From the NCBI GenBank assembly GCA_002493515.1, contig DKYZ01000116.1, forward strand, positions 1 through 19,214: a DNA stretch of 19,214 bases, written 5' to 3'. Shown piece after piece: positions 7,301 to 14,751 of this stretch; position 1 is the first letter of the stretch; each line of letters opens with the position of its first letter. This DNA is from Porphyromonadaceae bacterium UBA7087. Lineage in GTDB: Bacteria; Bacteroidota; Bacteroidia; Bacteroidales; Muribaculaceae. Position numbers and translations under genes: made by a program. Under the pieces are notes generated by a model. That model was not told the origin of the DNA and did not search any database. It worked only from the letters and a program-made list of their open reading frames with translations.

Positions 7301-10114
7301 GCCGCACTTGAGAGAAAGCTCAATATCGAGGTAAAGTCGTTCAGAGACCGCCTGCGTCCCGGCGACAAGGAGTCATGGAGTTTTGCGTTCGATGTAGATT
7401 CGGTTGCAGTGCCTGGAATACCGGCTATTGCAGTGATGTATAACGCGGCTTTGGACGCGATAGCTCCTTATTACATATACATGAATGCGCGTTACGTGTT
7501 GAGTTGGAACAATCCCTGCTCGGGCTCTCTAACGGATATAGGTGGTATTTCATGGCAGAAACGTCTGAAAGGGTATTACAGCTATAATGTAAATAATTTT
7601 GTGTTCCCGCGATTGAATCTTTATGGACAGTCGTTTAACGGTCAGTTTTACGGTGAAAGAAACGGTGTTTTTTATATTGCTGCGGCACGTGTTACAGATG
7701 AGGCGAAATCCATGGATGAAGCTCCTGTAGTCTGCGCATATGGCAATCCCCATGCAAAGGCTATGGGTATTATGGAGCGGGCAATGGAGATTAAAGGCGA
7801 GGATGAGGAAGACATTCTTGAGTCATCTGAATCCAAAGACACAGGAGAGGCCGATGATAAGCTGGAGCAGCCCCGTCCTGTTGAGATGCCCCTGGCATTC
7901 TTCCGGCCCATGCTCAAGGCGGACAAGGATGGTGTCGTCAGTGTCGAGTTCGAGGTGCCTGATTTCAACACCACCTGGAATTTCATGCTCCTGGGCTATA
8001 CCGGCGAGTTGCTGTCAACAACGGTCTCACGCAGTGCTGTCGCCTCCAAGCCGGTGATGGCGCAGGCCAACCTTCCGCGCTTCGTGCGCACAGGCGACAA
8101 GGTGGAGTTTGCCGCCACACTATTCAACAATTCCGGCGCGGAGATGCCCGTGGGGGGCAGGATAGAGCTGTTCAATCCCTTCACGGATGAGATCCTGGCA
8201 TCGCGTGCATACGGCGAGGAGACTCTGGGCAACTCGCAGAGCCGGGTAATCACTCTCGAATGGGATGTCCCGGCTGATATGTCGGCGGTAGGAATACGGG
8301 TCTATGCCTTGGGCGAAGGCTGTCAGGACGGTGAGCAGACCGCCATACCGGTGTTGCCCTCCTCTACGCCGGTGGTTGAGTCGACACCTTTCTATATGGG
8401 AGCCTCAACACCGCAGAAAAGCGTGAGGCTTCCCGAATATCCCGCCGATGCGAACGTCACGCTGAAATACTGCGACAATCCGGTATGGGAATGCATCCTC
8501 GCGCTTCCCTCGATAACCAAGCCGAACAGCGTGAACATCTTCTCGCTGCTGAAGTCGCTTTACGGCAACTGCATATCAGGCGGACTGATGAGGGAGTATC
8601 CTCAGATAAAGGATGCGCTCGCCGCCTTGAAGGGAACATCCGCAGGAGACTCTCTCCTGACCTCGAAGCTCTCTAAAGACCAGAATCTTAAGACTGTGGA
8701 GCTTGACAACACTCCGTGGGTCAACAATGCCCAGTCAGACACAGAGAGACTGCGTTCGCTGATCACTCTCGCCGACACTGCCCGCACTGCCGAGGCGATA
8801 GGCTCTGTGATGCGCCGCGTTATCGCGCTGCAGAACAGTGACGGCGGCTGGAGCTGGTGTCCTAAGATGGAGTCATCGCTGTTCGCCACGTCAGGCGTCC
8901 TGCTGCATTTCGGTATGCTTCGCCAGATGGGCTATCTCCCGCAGAACGCCCGTTCGCTTGTGGCTCCGGCGGTAAGGTTCTGCGACGATGTGATATATAA
9001 GGATTACGTGAAGAACAAGAAGTATTTCTCGTATGTGGGAATGCTCGACTATCTCTATACGAGAAGCTTCTTCGACGTCAGACCTTCGACGCAGTTCGCA
9101 CCGCTCATGAAGACTGCCATAGGGAAGATTGCGGAAAATTGGCGCGACCTCGGCATATACGGCAAGGCCACTGCCGCCATACTCCTCAAGCGTGAGGGTC
9201 GCGACGATGTGGCGCGCGAGATCCTCGCCTCCCTGACGCAGTTCGCGAAAAGGGACGCCGACCTGGGATGGTCGTTCGAGAACCTGCGTTCGGGCTACGA
9301 CGGCTGGCCGAGGCTTATCACTACCGCCCAGGCGCTTGAGGCGTTTGCGGAGATAGAGCCGGATTCCGAGGCCGTCGACGGTCTCCGGCAGTGGCTCGTG
9401 CTCCAGAAAACGACGGAAGACTGGGGTGCCGACACCTATACCGCGGAGGTGGTGCAGTCGATACTTGCGTCCGGAACCCGCTGGACCGGCTCATCCGCGC
9501 TTCCCGAGATAAAGCTCGGGGGAAAGAGGATCAGGCTCGGGGAGGGGCTGCCCCTTACCGGCGAGTATACCGTGCAGCTGGATGCCCGGAAAGCGTCGGG
9601 CGGCAGGCTCGAGGTCAGGAGGGGGGGCGACGCTCCTGCCTGGGGAGGTGTCATATCGCAGTATGTCAAGCCCATAAGGGATGTTGAGGCTGCCCGGATT
9701 CCGGAGCTGCAGGTCAGCAAGGCCCTTTACAGGATAGAGACCACCGGCGAGGGAAGGACCGCAAGCGATCTTCCGCTTAAGGTGGGCGACAGGGTAAGGG
9801 TTACAATCACGCTCAACTGCGGCAAGGACATGGATTATGTGGCGGTGACCGACAGCCGCGCGGCCTGTCTTGAGCCGGTTGACCAGCTTTCGGATTATAC
9901 GGCGGTCGACGGCATGTGGATGTACCGCGAGGTGCGCGACGAGTCGACGAATCTCTTCATCCCCTTCCTGTCGAAAGGGGAGCACGTCATAAGCTATGAC
10001 TGCTACGTGACGCGTGAGGGGACGTATGCCTCCGGCATCGTCACCGCGCAGAGCCAGTACGCGCCGCTGATGACGGCCCACAGTGCCGGAGCAGTGCTGA
10101 CGATTACAAAATGA
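4325..10114 (+). CDS. alpha-2-macroglobulin family protein, thioester-less
   Basis: The ATG at 4325 gives 1929 residues. A TTG at 4316 is in frame but less likely. The signal peptide region ends near SETMAETKK. A MG2-type segment contains DLAIYKPGEKLQF (about 587-599), followed by an MG3-like strand EYKAPTFYVEF (from 685). The bait-domain-like stretch includes VMYNAALDAIAP. An acidic linker lies at about 1157-1185. The A2M domain contains VPDFNTTWNFMLLGYTGE (W1218), and the helical toroid domain has GGWSWCP (1507-1513). The C-terminus ends with a conserved macroglobulin receptor-like fold. Macroglobulins trap proteases, and bacterial forms protect the periplasm. No CxEQ thioester exists anywhere. 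The equivalent region reads YGNCISGG (Cys1416), so this resembles the YfaS class that works without a covalent bond. About 1.1 kb in the middle is strikingly AT-rich (see findings). Confidence 0.92.
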   Translation: MMRQIFRKIQRAVMIMAPFLSLFTVSETMAETKKRSNTFATPDFAYPETVERNARAAFDRASASGDNIDMMRAAIQVTLAKSMVDKSTSKANIAWLDSLAGVSPAPWGSLYYILEARYYNELYSSNSYVYRERVLPLDSYPENTGDWSQGLYCQKVTELLSRADSLLGDAATRPLREIAPLLDNVKKAEALGFTVGDFVAFQMIDLLSTYTRESSDWVIPFGGTAKTKLTPERKAAAFRDELTDRLIADGDSSGKGAVATLALRLKAEAMNDVDCPGFLYSEIEKRMDSEWIAPLFDALYDCGYGSFPDVSSLAADPEYDWEHPFRDYSGDTDASHMPTVSAFYRLAKKYLSAYPKAWQINAVKNIEREFITEEAAIKTIDGFLPGAEITGRVAVANSPEIVLSLYKVPEGMESDVTIDKVLRAGKRVDMQKLAFEGTMPFVSSRKFSFASPGAGRYMILASLRPLSAADAKEYRNNWARIINVSDIAILTSLDMGDSASNRVYVVSGIDMSPVQGAKVSFYKNKGSGQILEKTLTTNDEGYVDASSLNDSYLIKASFNGSSETASYYYYRHMADRRKDVQTKADVFTDLAIYKPGEKLQFAAVVYRRRDKTFSLLGNKEVYCAFYNANSQKVDSVKLTTDADGRCEGSFTVPDNGLLGSYTVVVGDEKSALYKNYGSRSVEVAEYKAPTFYVEFPDNDESFMPGDVVRLKGVVKTYSGMPVGGASVSFEVGWMRWGWWWRGSSAASYGGEVTADESGTFEIELPTAPLKGTRYEQGCFAVNVDATSLSGETQSGSTTFSLGKGTKIDPDIPKKIEIKYDTISFDVNVRDILGKEMRKEVRYELRNVSDTSIMLRGTFTSPELKIAASEMPSGRYELTFFTEGADSVSAETVLYRVADRRVPYPTSLWLLKDEIVARHGEKLSIPVGSYYPGSFILCEVMSEDGYLSREWLKTEGEIIRVEVPSPADSTKYWVRFSGMHDLNGKSETVTIVPAALERKLNIEVKSFRDRLRPGDKESWSFAFDVDSVAVPGIPAIAVMYNAALDAIAPYYIYMNARYVLSWNNPCSGSLTDIGGISWQKRLKGYYSYNVNNFVFPRLNLYGQSFNGQFYGERNGVFYIAAARVTDEAKSMDEAPVVCAYGNPHAKAMGIMERAMEIKGEDEEDILESSESKDTGEADDKLEQPRPVEMPLAFFRPMLKADKDGVVSVEFEVPDFNTTWNFMLLGYTGELLSTTVSRSAVASKPVMAQANLPRFVRTGDKVEFAATLFNNSGAEMPVGGRIELFNPFTDEILASRAYGEETLGNSQSRVITLEWDVPADMSAVGIRVYALGEGCQDGEQTAIPVLPSSTPVVESTPFYMGASTPQKSVRLPEYPADANVTLKYCDNPVWECILALPSITKPNSVNIFSLLKSLYGNCISGGLMREYPQIKDALAALKGTSAGDSLLTSKLSKDQNLKTVELDNTPWVNNAQSDTERLRSLITLADTARTAEAIGSVMRRVIALQNSDGGWSWCPKMESSLFATSGVLLHFGMLRQMGYLPQNARSLVAPAVRFCDDVIYKDYVKNKKYFSYVGMLDYLYTRSFFDVRPSTQFAPLMKTAIGKIAENWRDLGIYGKATAAILLKREGRDDVAREILASLTQFAKRDADLGWSFENLRSGYDGWPRLITTAQALEAFAEIEPDSEAVDGLRQWLVLQKTTEDWGADTYTAEVVQSILASGTRWTGSSALPEIKLGGKRIRLGEGLPLTGEYTVQLDARKASGGRLEVRRGGDAPAWGGVISQYVKPIRDVEAARIPELQVSKALYRIETTGEGRTASDLPLKVGDRVRVTITLNCGKDMDYVAVTDSRAACLEPVDQLSDYTAVDGMWMYREVRDESTNLFIPFLSKGEHVISYDCYVTREGTYASGIVTAQSQYAPLMTAHSAGAVLTITK

Positions 10115-10264
10115 GTGGGTAAATTGAAATTTTTTATGATTTTATTAGGCAGATTGGCAAAAAATTATTAATATTACCGAATATTTGCATAAACAGGAGT
10201 CTTTAGTCATGACAAAGAGGATTTGAATCGCGCTCATGGCTGGCCTTTTGAATTGTGGTCTGAT

Positions 10265-10272
10265 TATATTTG
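10265..10272 (+). promoter_or_regulatory. Bacteroidetes -7 box (TATATTTG) for the Omp28-like gene
   Basis: TATATTTG fits the TAnnTTTG consensus exactly and lies 28 bases before the start codon at 10301. The nearest upstream TTTG (10247-10250) is only 14 bases away, shorter than the usual 19-20, so the -33 element is uncertain. The 186-base gap after the macroglobulin gene, with this box, suggests that the Omp28-like gene has its own promoter. Confidence 0.6.
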
Positions 10273-10300
10273 AAAACATGTGTAATTAAAATTATAAAAT

Positions 10301-12256
10301 ATGAAGAAAATTTACAGTATGCTTGCAATGGGTGCGGTGGTGTTCGGAATGAATGCCGCTGTCGATATGCCCATCTATCTGCAGCAGAATTTCCAGGAAG
10401 CCTTCGACAACCAGCAGTGGCCGGAGGGCTGGATCACAATCGGACAGGACATCAAGCCTGTCGGCGAGCTTGCCTCTGAGTTTTTCCCCCAGTACAGCGC
10501 AACGGACTGCTATTCGCTCCTGAGCGATGGGACGAACGTGCTGGCCTTCTCTCCCTCTCAGTTCGAGGGTGAGGCACCCTCCAACGAATGGCTGATCACG
10601 CCGGCCTTCACCATCACCGACAAATCCAATATGCTCACATATACCGTGGGGGCGTATGGCAACAGAATCACAAACAAGTATCAGGTCTACATCTCCGAGG
10701 GGGGCACAGCCAAAGAGGACTTCACTCCTCTCACCGACAGCGGTGTCAAGGGTGACGTGAAGGTTGTCAACCTGGCTAATCGCCGCTTCATGATGGAGGG
10801 CTACGAAGGAAAGACAGTCCGTCTGGCTTTTGTCAACGAGGGAAATACCTCAGGTATGCTGGGCTTCACCGATATCCAGGTGGCTCCCTATTATCTGGAA
10901 ATCAAGGATCTCTCGTCGTTTGACGCCCTCGTGTTGAGCGACAATCAGAAGAAGGTAGGCATGACCCTCACGCTCACTACGCCTGAGAAGTGTACCGGTT
11001 TCACCGCCAAACTGACAACATCCACCGGCTTCGAGTCAACTTTTGTCTCCAAGACGAAATTCAGCTCCACCAAGGCTAAGACGGAGACGTTCGAGTTCCC
11101 CGAGGACGTTGACCTCAACGGTGCTAAAGCCGCAGATTACACAATCACCATCACTCCCAACTATGATGGCGCGCCGACAACCACCCTTACCGGACGTATT
11201 GTATTCGCCGAGATGAAATACAACAAGGTGGCCGTCATGGAGGAGATGACCGGCACATGGTGTGGCTACTGCCCCTACGGCTACAGCCTCATGAACTACC
11301 TGGTGGACAAATACAACGGAAAGGATGGTAATCCCCTGGCAGTAGGAGTGGCTGTACATAACGGCGACCCGATGGTAATCAACTATATCGACCAGGGCAT
11401 AGCCGCAATCGGCAGACCCCTCGGTGCTGACGGTTATCCGAGTATGATAATCAACCGTGTGGCAGCCATGCATCCCTCCAACTCTCTCGCTTACGTTGAG
11501 AAACTTCTTCAGGAGAAGACATACGCGGCTGTCAAGATCAACAGTGTGAAGTATAACGAGGATTCAGAGGAGGTGACCATGAATTATGGCCTCACTCTCG
11601 GTTACGACTCTGATAACTGCGGCCTTAAGGCTCTGGTTATCACCACCCAGAACAACATGACAGGAAGCTCTGCCAAGTGGAACCAGAAGAACTATCTTGC
11701 TGGTAGCGTGACTTCCTCTCAGATAGCCGCAAGTTTCGGAGAGGATGTAGTTCCTTATTTCGAGATGTTTGTAGGCGAGAATGCGTCAAGCACCGTCAAG
11801 GGTCTTCTCTTCCCCGACGTGGCACGCGAATACTATCCTTCGCTGACAGGAGAGTTCATCGAGGGCTCTTTTGCCACCGACGTTCCGACAGACGTGGAGA
11901 TTTCATTCCCGATGTCGAAGAATGTTACCAAGCTCGAGGATGCTGTGCTGACTGTAGTCATCCTCAACAGCGCCGGCGAGATTGTGACAGCTGACCATGT
12001 AGGTTACAACGGTTTCGACATCACAGCTGTGGATGGCATAGAGAACGGCAGCATCTCCGTTCGCGCTCAGCAGGGCAAGGTGGCTGTCAACGCTCCCGCT
12101 GCCAGTGTCGTGACCGTCTTCAGTGCCGATGGCCGCGTTGTTGCCAAGGCTGATGTGGCCGAGGGCCTCAACTTCATCGACGCTCCGCGCGGAATCTCGA
12201 TTGTAAGGGTCGAGGCCGGCTCGGAAAGCAAGACTGTGAAGGTTATCGTGAAATGA
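10301..12256 (+). CDS. secreted Omp28/thioredoxin-like protein with sorting-type C-terminus
   Basis: The 651-residue protein starts with a signal peptide (MKKIYSMLAMGAVVFGMNAA). An N-terminal lectin-like or choice-of-anchor domain is suggested by the motifs WPEGW (40-44) and SNEWLITPAF (94-103), known from Bacteroidetes adhesins. A thioredoxin-fold Omp28-type domain follows, with GTWCGYCPYG holding CxxC at Cys321 and Cys324. The last ~70 residues (from about 580) form a beta-sandwich tail ending SKTVKVIVK, similar to type IX secretion sorting domains. The likely location is the cell surface or outside the cell, but no secretion-system gene is present in the window to support this. The CxxC could give redox or disulfide activity, although Omp28-type proteins have no well-established enzyme function. 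The gene appears monocistronic, with its own -7 box and a strong terminator. Confidence 0.82.
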   Translation: MKKIYSMLAMGAVVFGMNAAVDMPIYLQQNFQEAFDNQQWPEGWITIGQDIKPVGELASEFFPQYSATDCYSLLSDGTNVLAFSPSQFEGEAPSNEWLITPAFTITDKSNMLTYTVGAYGNRITNKYQVYISEGGTAKEDFTPLTDSGVKGDVKVVNLANRRFMMEGYEGKTVRLAFVNEGNTSGMLGFTDIQVAPYYLEIKDLSSFDALVLSDNQKKVGMTLTLTTPEKCTGFTAKLTTSTGFESTFVSKTKFSSTKAKTETFEFPEDVDLNGAKAADYTITITPNYDGAPTTTLTGRIVFAEMKYNKVAVMEEMTGTWCGYCPYGYSLMNYLVDKYNGKDGNPLAVGVAVHNGDPMVINYIDQGIAAIGRPLGADGYPSMIINRVAAMHPSNSLAYVEKLLQEKTYAAVKINSVKYNEDSEEVTMNYGLTLGYDSDNCGLKALVITTQNNMTGSSAKWNQKNYLAGSVTSSQIAASFGEDVVPYFEMFVGENASSTVKGLLFPDVAREYYPSLTGEFIEGSFATDVPTDVEISFPMSKNVTKLEDAVLTVVILNSAGEIVTADHVGYNGFDITAVDGIENGSISVRAQQGKVAVNAPAASVVTVFSADGRVVAKADVAEGLNFIDAPRGISIVRVEAGSESKTVKVIVK

Positions 12257-12274
12257 CATAACCGCAACTGAATA

Positions 12275-12309
12275 AAAAAAGCTCCGTCAGAAATGGCGGG
12301 GCTTTTTTT
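12275..12309 (+). terminator. rho-independent terminator after the Omp28-like gene
   Basis: AAAAAAGCTCCGTC pairs with GGCGGGGCTTTTTT (14 bp, two G-T wobbles) around the loop AGAAAT and ends in seven T. It starts 18 bases after the stop codon. The A-run on the left also gives a T-run on the other strand, so it can stop the convergent rnz transcript as well. Confidence 0.9.
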
Positions 12310-12355
12310 ATTAGGCGGGTCTTTTTATTCAGTGTGCATCATCGAAGGGCTTTTG

Positions 12356-13270
12356 TCAGTCGAGCGGAACCGAGAGCCCCTCGTTGTTGAGGATGACGTG
12401 AGGGAAAATCTCCTCCGCCTCCCTCTTGAAAAGGGTGAAGTCGTCGTAGCGTGAGGAATAATGGCCCGTGAGCAGACGTTTCGCCCCGGCGTCACGCGCC
12501 ACCATCGCGGCCTGACGGGCTGTGGAATGTCCTCTCGGTGCGGCCATTGACTTATGCTCCTCAAGATAGGTCGTCTCGTGAAAGAGAAGGTCAACCGGGC
12601 CGATTTTCCCGGCAAGCTCCGGCATATACATCGTGTCGCTTATATGGGCATATCGCAGGGGAGGGGTAGGGGCGGTGGTGAGCATACGGTTGGGGACCAC
12701 TGTACCGTCAGGCTTGATGAAATCCTCGCCGGCCTTGATGCGGTTGAGCATAAATGTAGGCACACCATGGAAATCGGTCATCTTGCGGTCGATATGGCGG
12801 AGTTTTCCCTTCTCCTCGAATACAAACCCCACGTCAGGAACTCGGTGGCGCAGGGGTATTGTCCTTACCGTAAGGGAGTTGGATTCATATATCACTGCCT
12901 CCCCCGGCTCAATGACATTGAAATTTATCTCGAACGGAATCTCCCGGCAGAAGAAGTTGAAAATATCCGTCAGAATACGTTTCCCCTCCTCGAAGGTATG
13001 TATGGTGACGTGTCCGCCGTTTCCCTGGAGGGCGAGCGTGCCGATAAGTCCGGGCAGACCGAAGACGTGGTCGCCGTGGAGATGGGTGAGGAATATATGG
13101 CGCAGACGGCTGAATTTCAGCCGCTGACGCATGAAGGCGAGCTGCGCGCCCTCGCCGCAGTCAACCATGAAAAGGTTCTCGCGGTGGTTTATCACCAACG
13201 AAGAGGGCTGGTGTTTCGGAGAGGGTTTGGCAGATCCGCATCCGAGCGTATGTATGGTGAAGGTCGACAT
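12356..13270 (-). CDS. rnz: ribonuclease Z
   Basis: With the start at 13270 (MSTFTIHTLGCGSAKPSP) the enzyme has 304 residues, the usual length of short-form tRNase Z. The open frame reaches back to 13402, but the extra 44 residues do not belong to the fold. The zinc-binding motif THLHGDH is at residues 62-68 (His63, His65, Asp67, His68). Further metallo-beta-lactamase ligand positions are visible in LRHRVPDVGF, HISDT, LLFHETTY and LTGHYSSRY. The family cleaves the 3' trailer from precursor tRNAs. The gene is single, converges with the Omp28-like gene, and sits downstream of the serine dehydratase gene on the same strand with a 260-base gap. Confidence 0.95.
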   Translation of the reverse strand: MSTFTIHTLGCGSAKPSPKHQPSSLVINHRENLFMVDCGEGAQLAFMRQRLKFSRLRHIFLTHLHGDHVFGLPGLIGTLALQGNGGHVTIHTFEEGKRILTDIFNFFCREIPFEINFNVIEPGEAVIYESNSLTVRTIPLRHRVPDVGFVFEEKGKLRHIDRKMTDFHGVPTFMLNRIKAGEDFIKPDGTVVPNRMLTTAPTPPLRYAHISDTMYMPELAGKIGPVDLLFHETTYLEEHKSMAAPRGHSTARQAAMVARDAGAKRLLTGHYSSRYDDFTLFKREAEEIFPHVILNNEGLSVPLD

Positions 13271-13382
13271 ATGTGAGACTCGTTTACTACTGGTTTTCTG
13301 ATGGCTTTGAGAGGCCGATGGTGAGGCGGGGAGAGGCTGGAGGAGGGGGGCAAAATAAAAAATAAAAAAAATTAGGGGAACG

Positions 13383-13414
13383 TTTGCATATATCGGAAAC
13401 ATTGTTTAACTTTG
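13383..13414 (+). promoter_or_regulatory. complete Bacteroidetes promoter without a protein gene behind it
   Basis: TTTG (13383-13386), a 20-base spacer and TAACTTTG (13407-13414) match the -33/-7 consensus with ideal spacing. It points to the right, where the neighbouring protein genes lie on the opposite strand. ACTTTG (13409-13414) and CAAAGT (13421-13426) form a dyad, so a weaker promoter toward rnz (ATACTTTG on the minus strand) may overlap it. Confidence 0.75.
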
Positions 13415-13420
13415 CGGCAT

Positions 13421-13526
13421 CAAAGTATTGTAACGGCAATATGTTTGATGAAGTTTTTTCATAGGATTAGATTTTTTAAGGTTTTACTTAGAGCCTGTCG
13501 TGAGACAGGCTCTAATTTTATATATT
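13421..13526 (+). ncRNA. candidate small RNA between rnz and sdaA
   Basis: The start is placed about 7 bases after the consensus -7 box ending at 13414. The end follows the perfect 12-bp terminator-like hairpin at 13488-13515. The predicted transcript is about 105 bases. It contains only a 7-codon frame (ATG at 13441, MFDEVFS), so a protein product is unlikely. Both flanking genes run in the opposite direction, so the promoter serves no visible gene. The 3' end stops just short of the sdaA stop codon (13531), so a read-through product would be antisense to sdaA. I recognise no known RNA family. This is inference from signals only. Confidence 0.5.
13488..13526 (+). terminator. perfect 12-bp hairpin terminator
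   Basis: TTAGAGCCTGTC (13488-13499) pairs perfectly with GACAGGCTCTAA (13504-13515) around the tetraloop GTGA. It is followed by TTTTATATATT on the plus strand. On the minus strand the bases behind the hairpin are not T-rich, so it suits rightward transcripts better, but it may also slow transcription leaving sdaA. Confidence 0.75.
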
Positions 13527-13530
13527 CCCC

Positions 13531-14748
13531 TTATTCCATGCTTTTCTCGTCATAATCCTTGGCCAGGCCGCCGGCTCCGGTCTCCTTGTAGAGGGAGGGG
13601 ATGTCGTGGCCCGTCTCCTTCATCACGCGCACGAGCTTGTCGAACGATACGCGGTGGCGTCCGTCGGAGAATGTGGAGTAGATATTGGCGTCGAGGGCGC
13701 GGGCCGCCGCATAGGCGTTGCGCTCGATACATGGAATCTGCACCAGGCCGCATACCGGGTCGCACGTCATGCCAAGATGATGCTCCAGGCCCATCTCCGC
13801 GGCATATTCTATCTGCGCAGGAGAGCCTCCGAAGAGCTGGCATGCTGCCGCGGCAGCCATGGCGCAGGCCACACCTACCTCCCCCTGGCAGCCTACGTCG
13901 GCTCCAGAGATGCTCGCGTTGTGTTTTACCACGTTGCCTACCAGGCCGGCCGTGGCCAGCGCGTGGAGAATCTGGATCTCCTGGAAACCGCGGCTCTTCC
14001 AGAGATGATAGAGCACGCCCGGCACAACTCCGCATGAGCCGCATGTGGGAGCCGTGACGATCACGCCGCCGGAAGCGTTCTCCTCGCTCACGGCGAGAGC
14101 ATATGAGAACACCAGGCCACGGGAACGGAGATTGTCGCGGTAGCCCTCCGCCCTTACGTAGTAGGACGACGCCTTGCGCCTCAGATTCAGGGGTCCGGGA
14201 AGGCGGCCGTCGGTGGCGAGGCCGCGCTCCACGGCCTCGCGCATCGCTTTCCACACCACCGAGAGATACTCGTTGATGCCCTCGCCCTCGCATTGCTCCA
14301 CATATTCCCAATAGCAACGCCCGCTGCGCTCGCAATACTCCATGATATCGGTCATGGTGTTGCGGTTGTAGATCTCCGCGTTGGTCTCCATCGCGATTCC
14401 CTCTCCCTCGATGGCCCCTCCGCCCACACTGTAGACTGTCCATTCGTCGGAAGGGAGGCCAGCGTCGTTGAGGCTTGTGAATTTCATCCCGTTGGGGTGA
14501 TAGGGGAGAAATACGTCCGGCTTCCAGATGATCTTGACCGGGAGCTCTGTCTTCTCAAGGACGTCGAGAATGGCGACGTCGGTCATATGCCCCTTGCCGG
14601 TGGCGGCAAGAGAGCCGTAGAGCGTCACCTCGTAGCCGCTCGCATGGCGATGGTTTTTCAGGAATAGCTCGGCCGCCTTGCGCGGCCCCATGGTGTGGCT
14701 TGACGACGGACCTGTGCCGATCCTGTAGAGTTCTCTTATTGATTTCAT
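13531..14748 (-). CDS. sdaA: L-serine dehydratase (iron-sulfur, single chain)
   Basis: The 405-residue enzyme turns L-serine into pyruvate and ammonia using an oxygen-sensitive 4Fe-4S cluster. The N-terminal half is the beta domain, beginning MKSIRELYRIGTGPSSSHTM, and the C-terminal half is the alpha domain, so both are fused in one chain. Cluster ligands expected from the family are Cys287 (GCQGEVG), Cys329 (TCDPVCG) and Cys340 (QIPCIERN). Their spacings of 42 and 11 residues match those of the characterised Legionella enzyme as I recall it. PTCGSCG (235-240) is also conserved. The chain ends DEKSME without a C-terminal cysteine. Its promoter is shared with the divergent receptor gene region. 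The 5' untranslated part carries a 15-bp tandem repeat. Confidence 0.95.
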   Translation of the reverse strand: MKSIRELYRIGTGPSSSHTMGPRKAAELFLKNHRHASGYEVTLYGSLAATGKGHMTDVAILDVLEKTELPVKIIWKPDVFLPYHPNGMKFTSLNDAGLPSDEWTVYSVGGGAIEGEGIAMETNAEIYNRNTMTDIMEYCERSGRCYWEYVEQCEGEGINEYLSVVWKAMREAVERGLATDGRLPGPLNLRRKASSYYVRAEGYRDNLRSRGLVFSYALAVSEENASGGVIVTAPTCGSCGVVPGVLYHLWKSRGFQEIQILHALATAGLVGNVVKHNASISGADVGCQGEVGVACAMAAAAACQLFGGSPAQIEYAAEMGLEHHLGMTCDPVCGLVQIPCIERNAYAAARALDANIYSTFSDGRHRVSFDKLVRVMKETGHDIPSLYKETGAGGLAKDYDEKSME

Positions 14749-14751
14749 AGA

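Noticed and set aside
9491..10081. 196-codon open frame on the minus strand inside the macroglobulin gene
   Set aside because: Its His- and Arg-rich composition is typical of a reverse-strand shadow, and the macroglobulin frame there is conserved.
12554..13276. 240-codon open frame on the plus strand over rnz
   Set aside because: It is antisense to a clearly conserved ribonuclease Z, with no recognisable motif or promoter.
13550..14443. Long 297-codon open frame on the minus strand, overlapping sdaA
   Set aside because: It is a shadow frame. The product is dominated by Arg, Gly and Pro with no domain, while the sdaA frame shows full family conservation.
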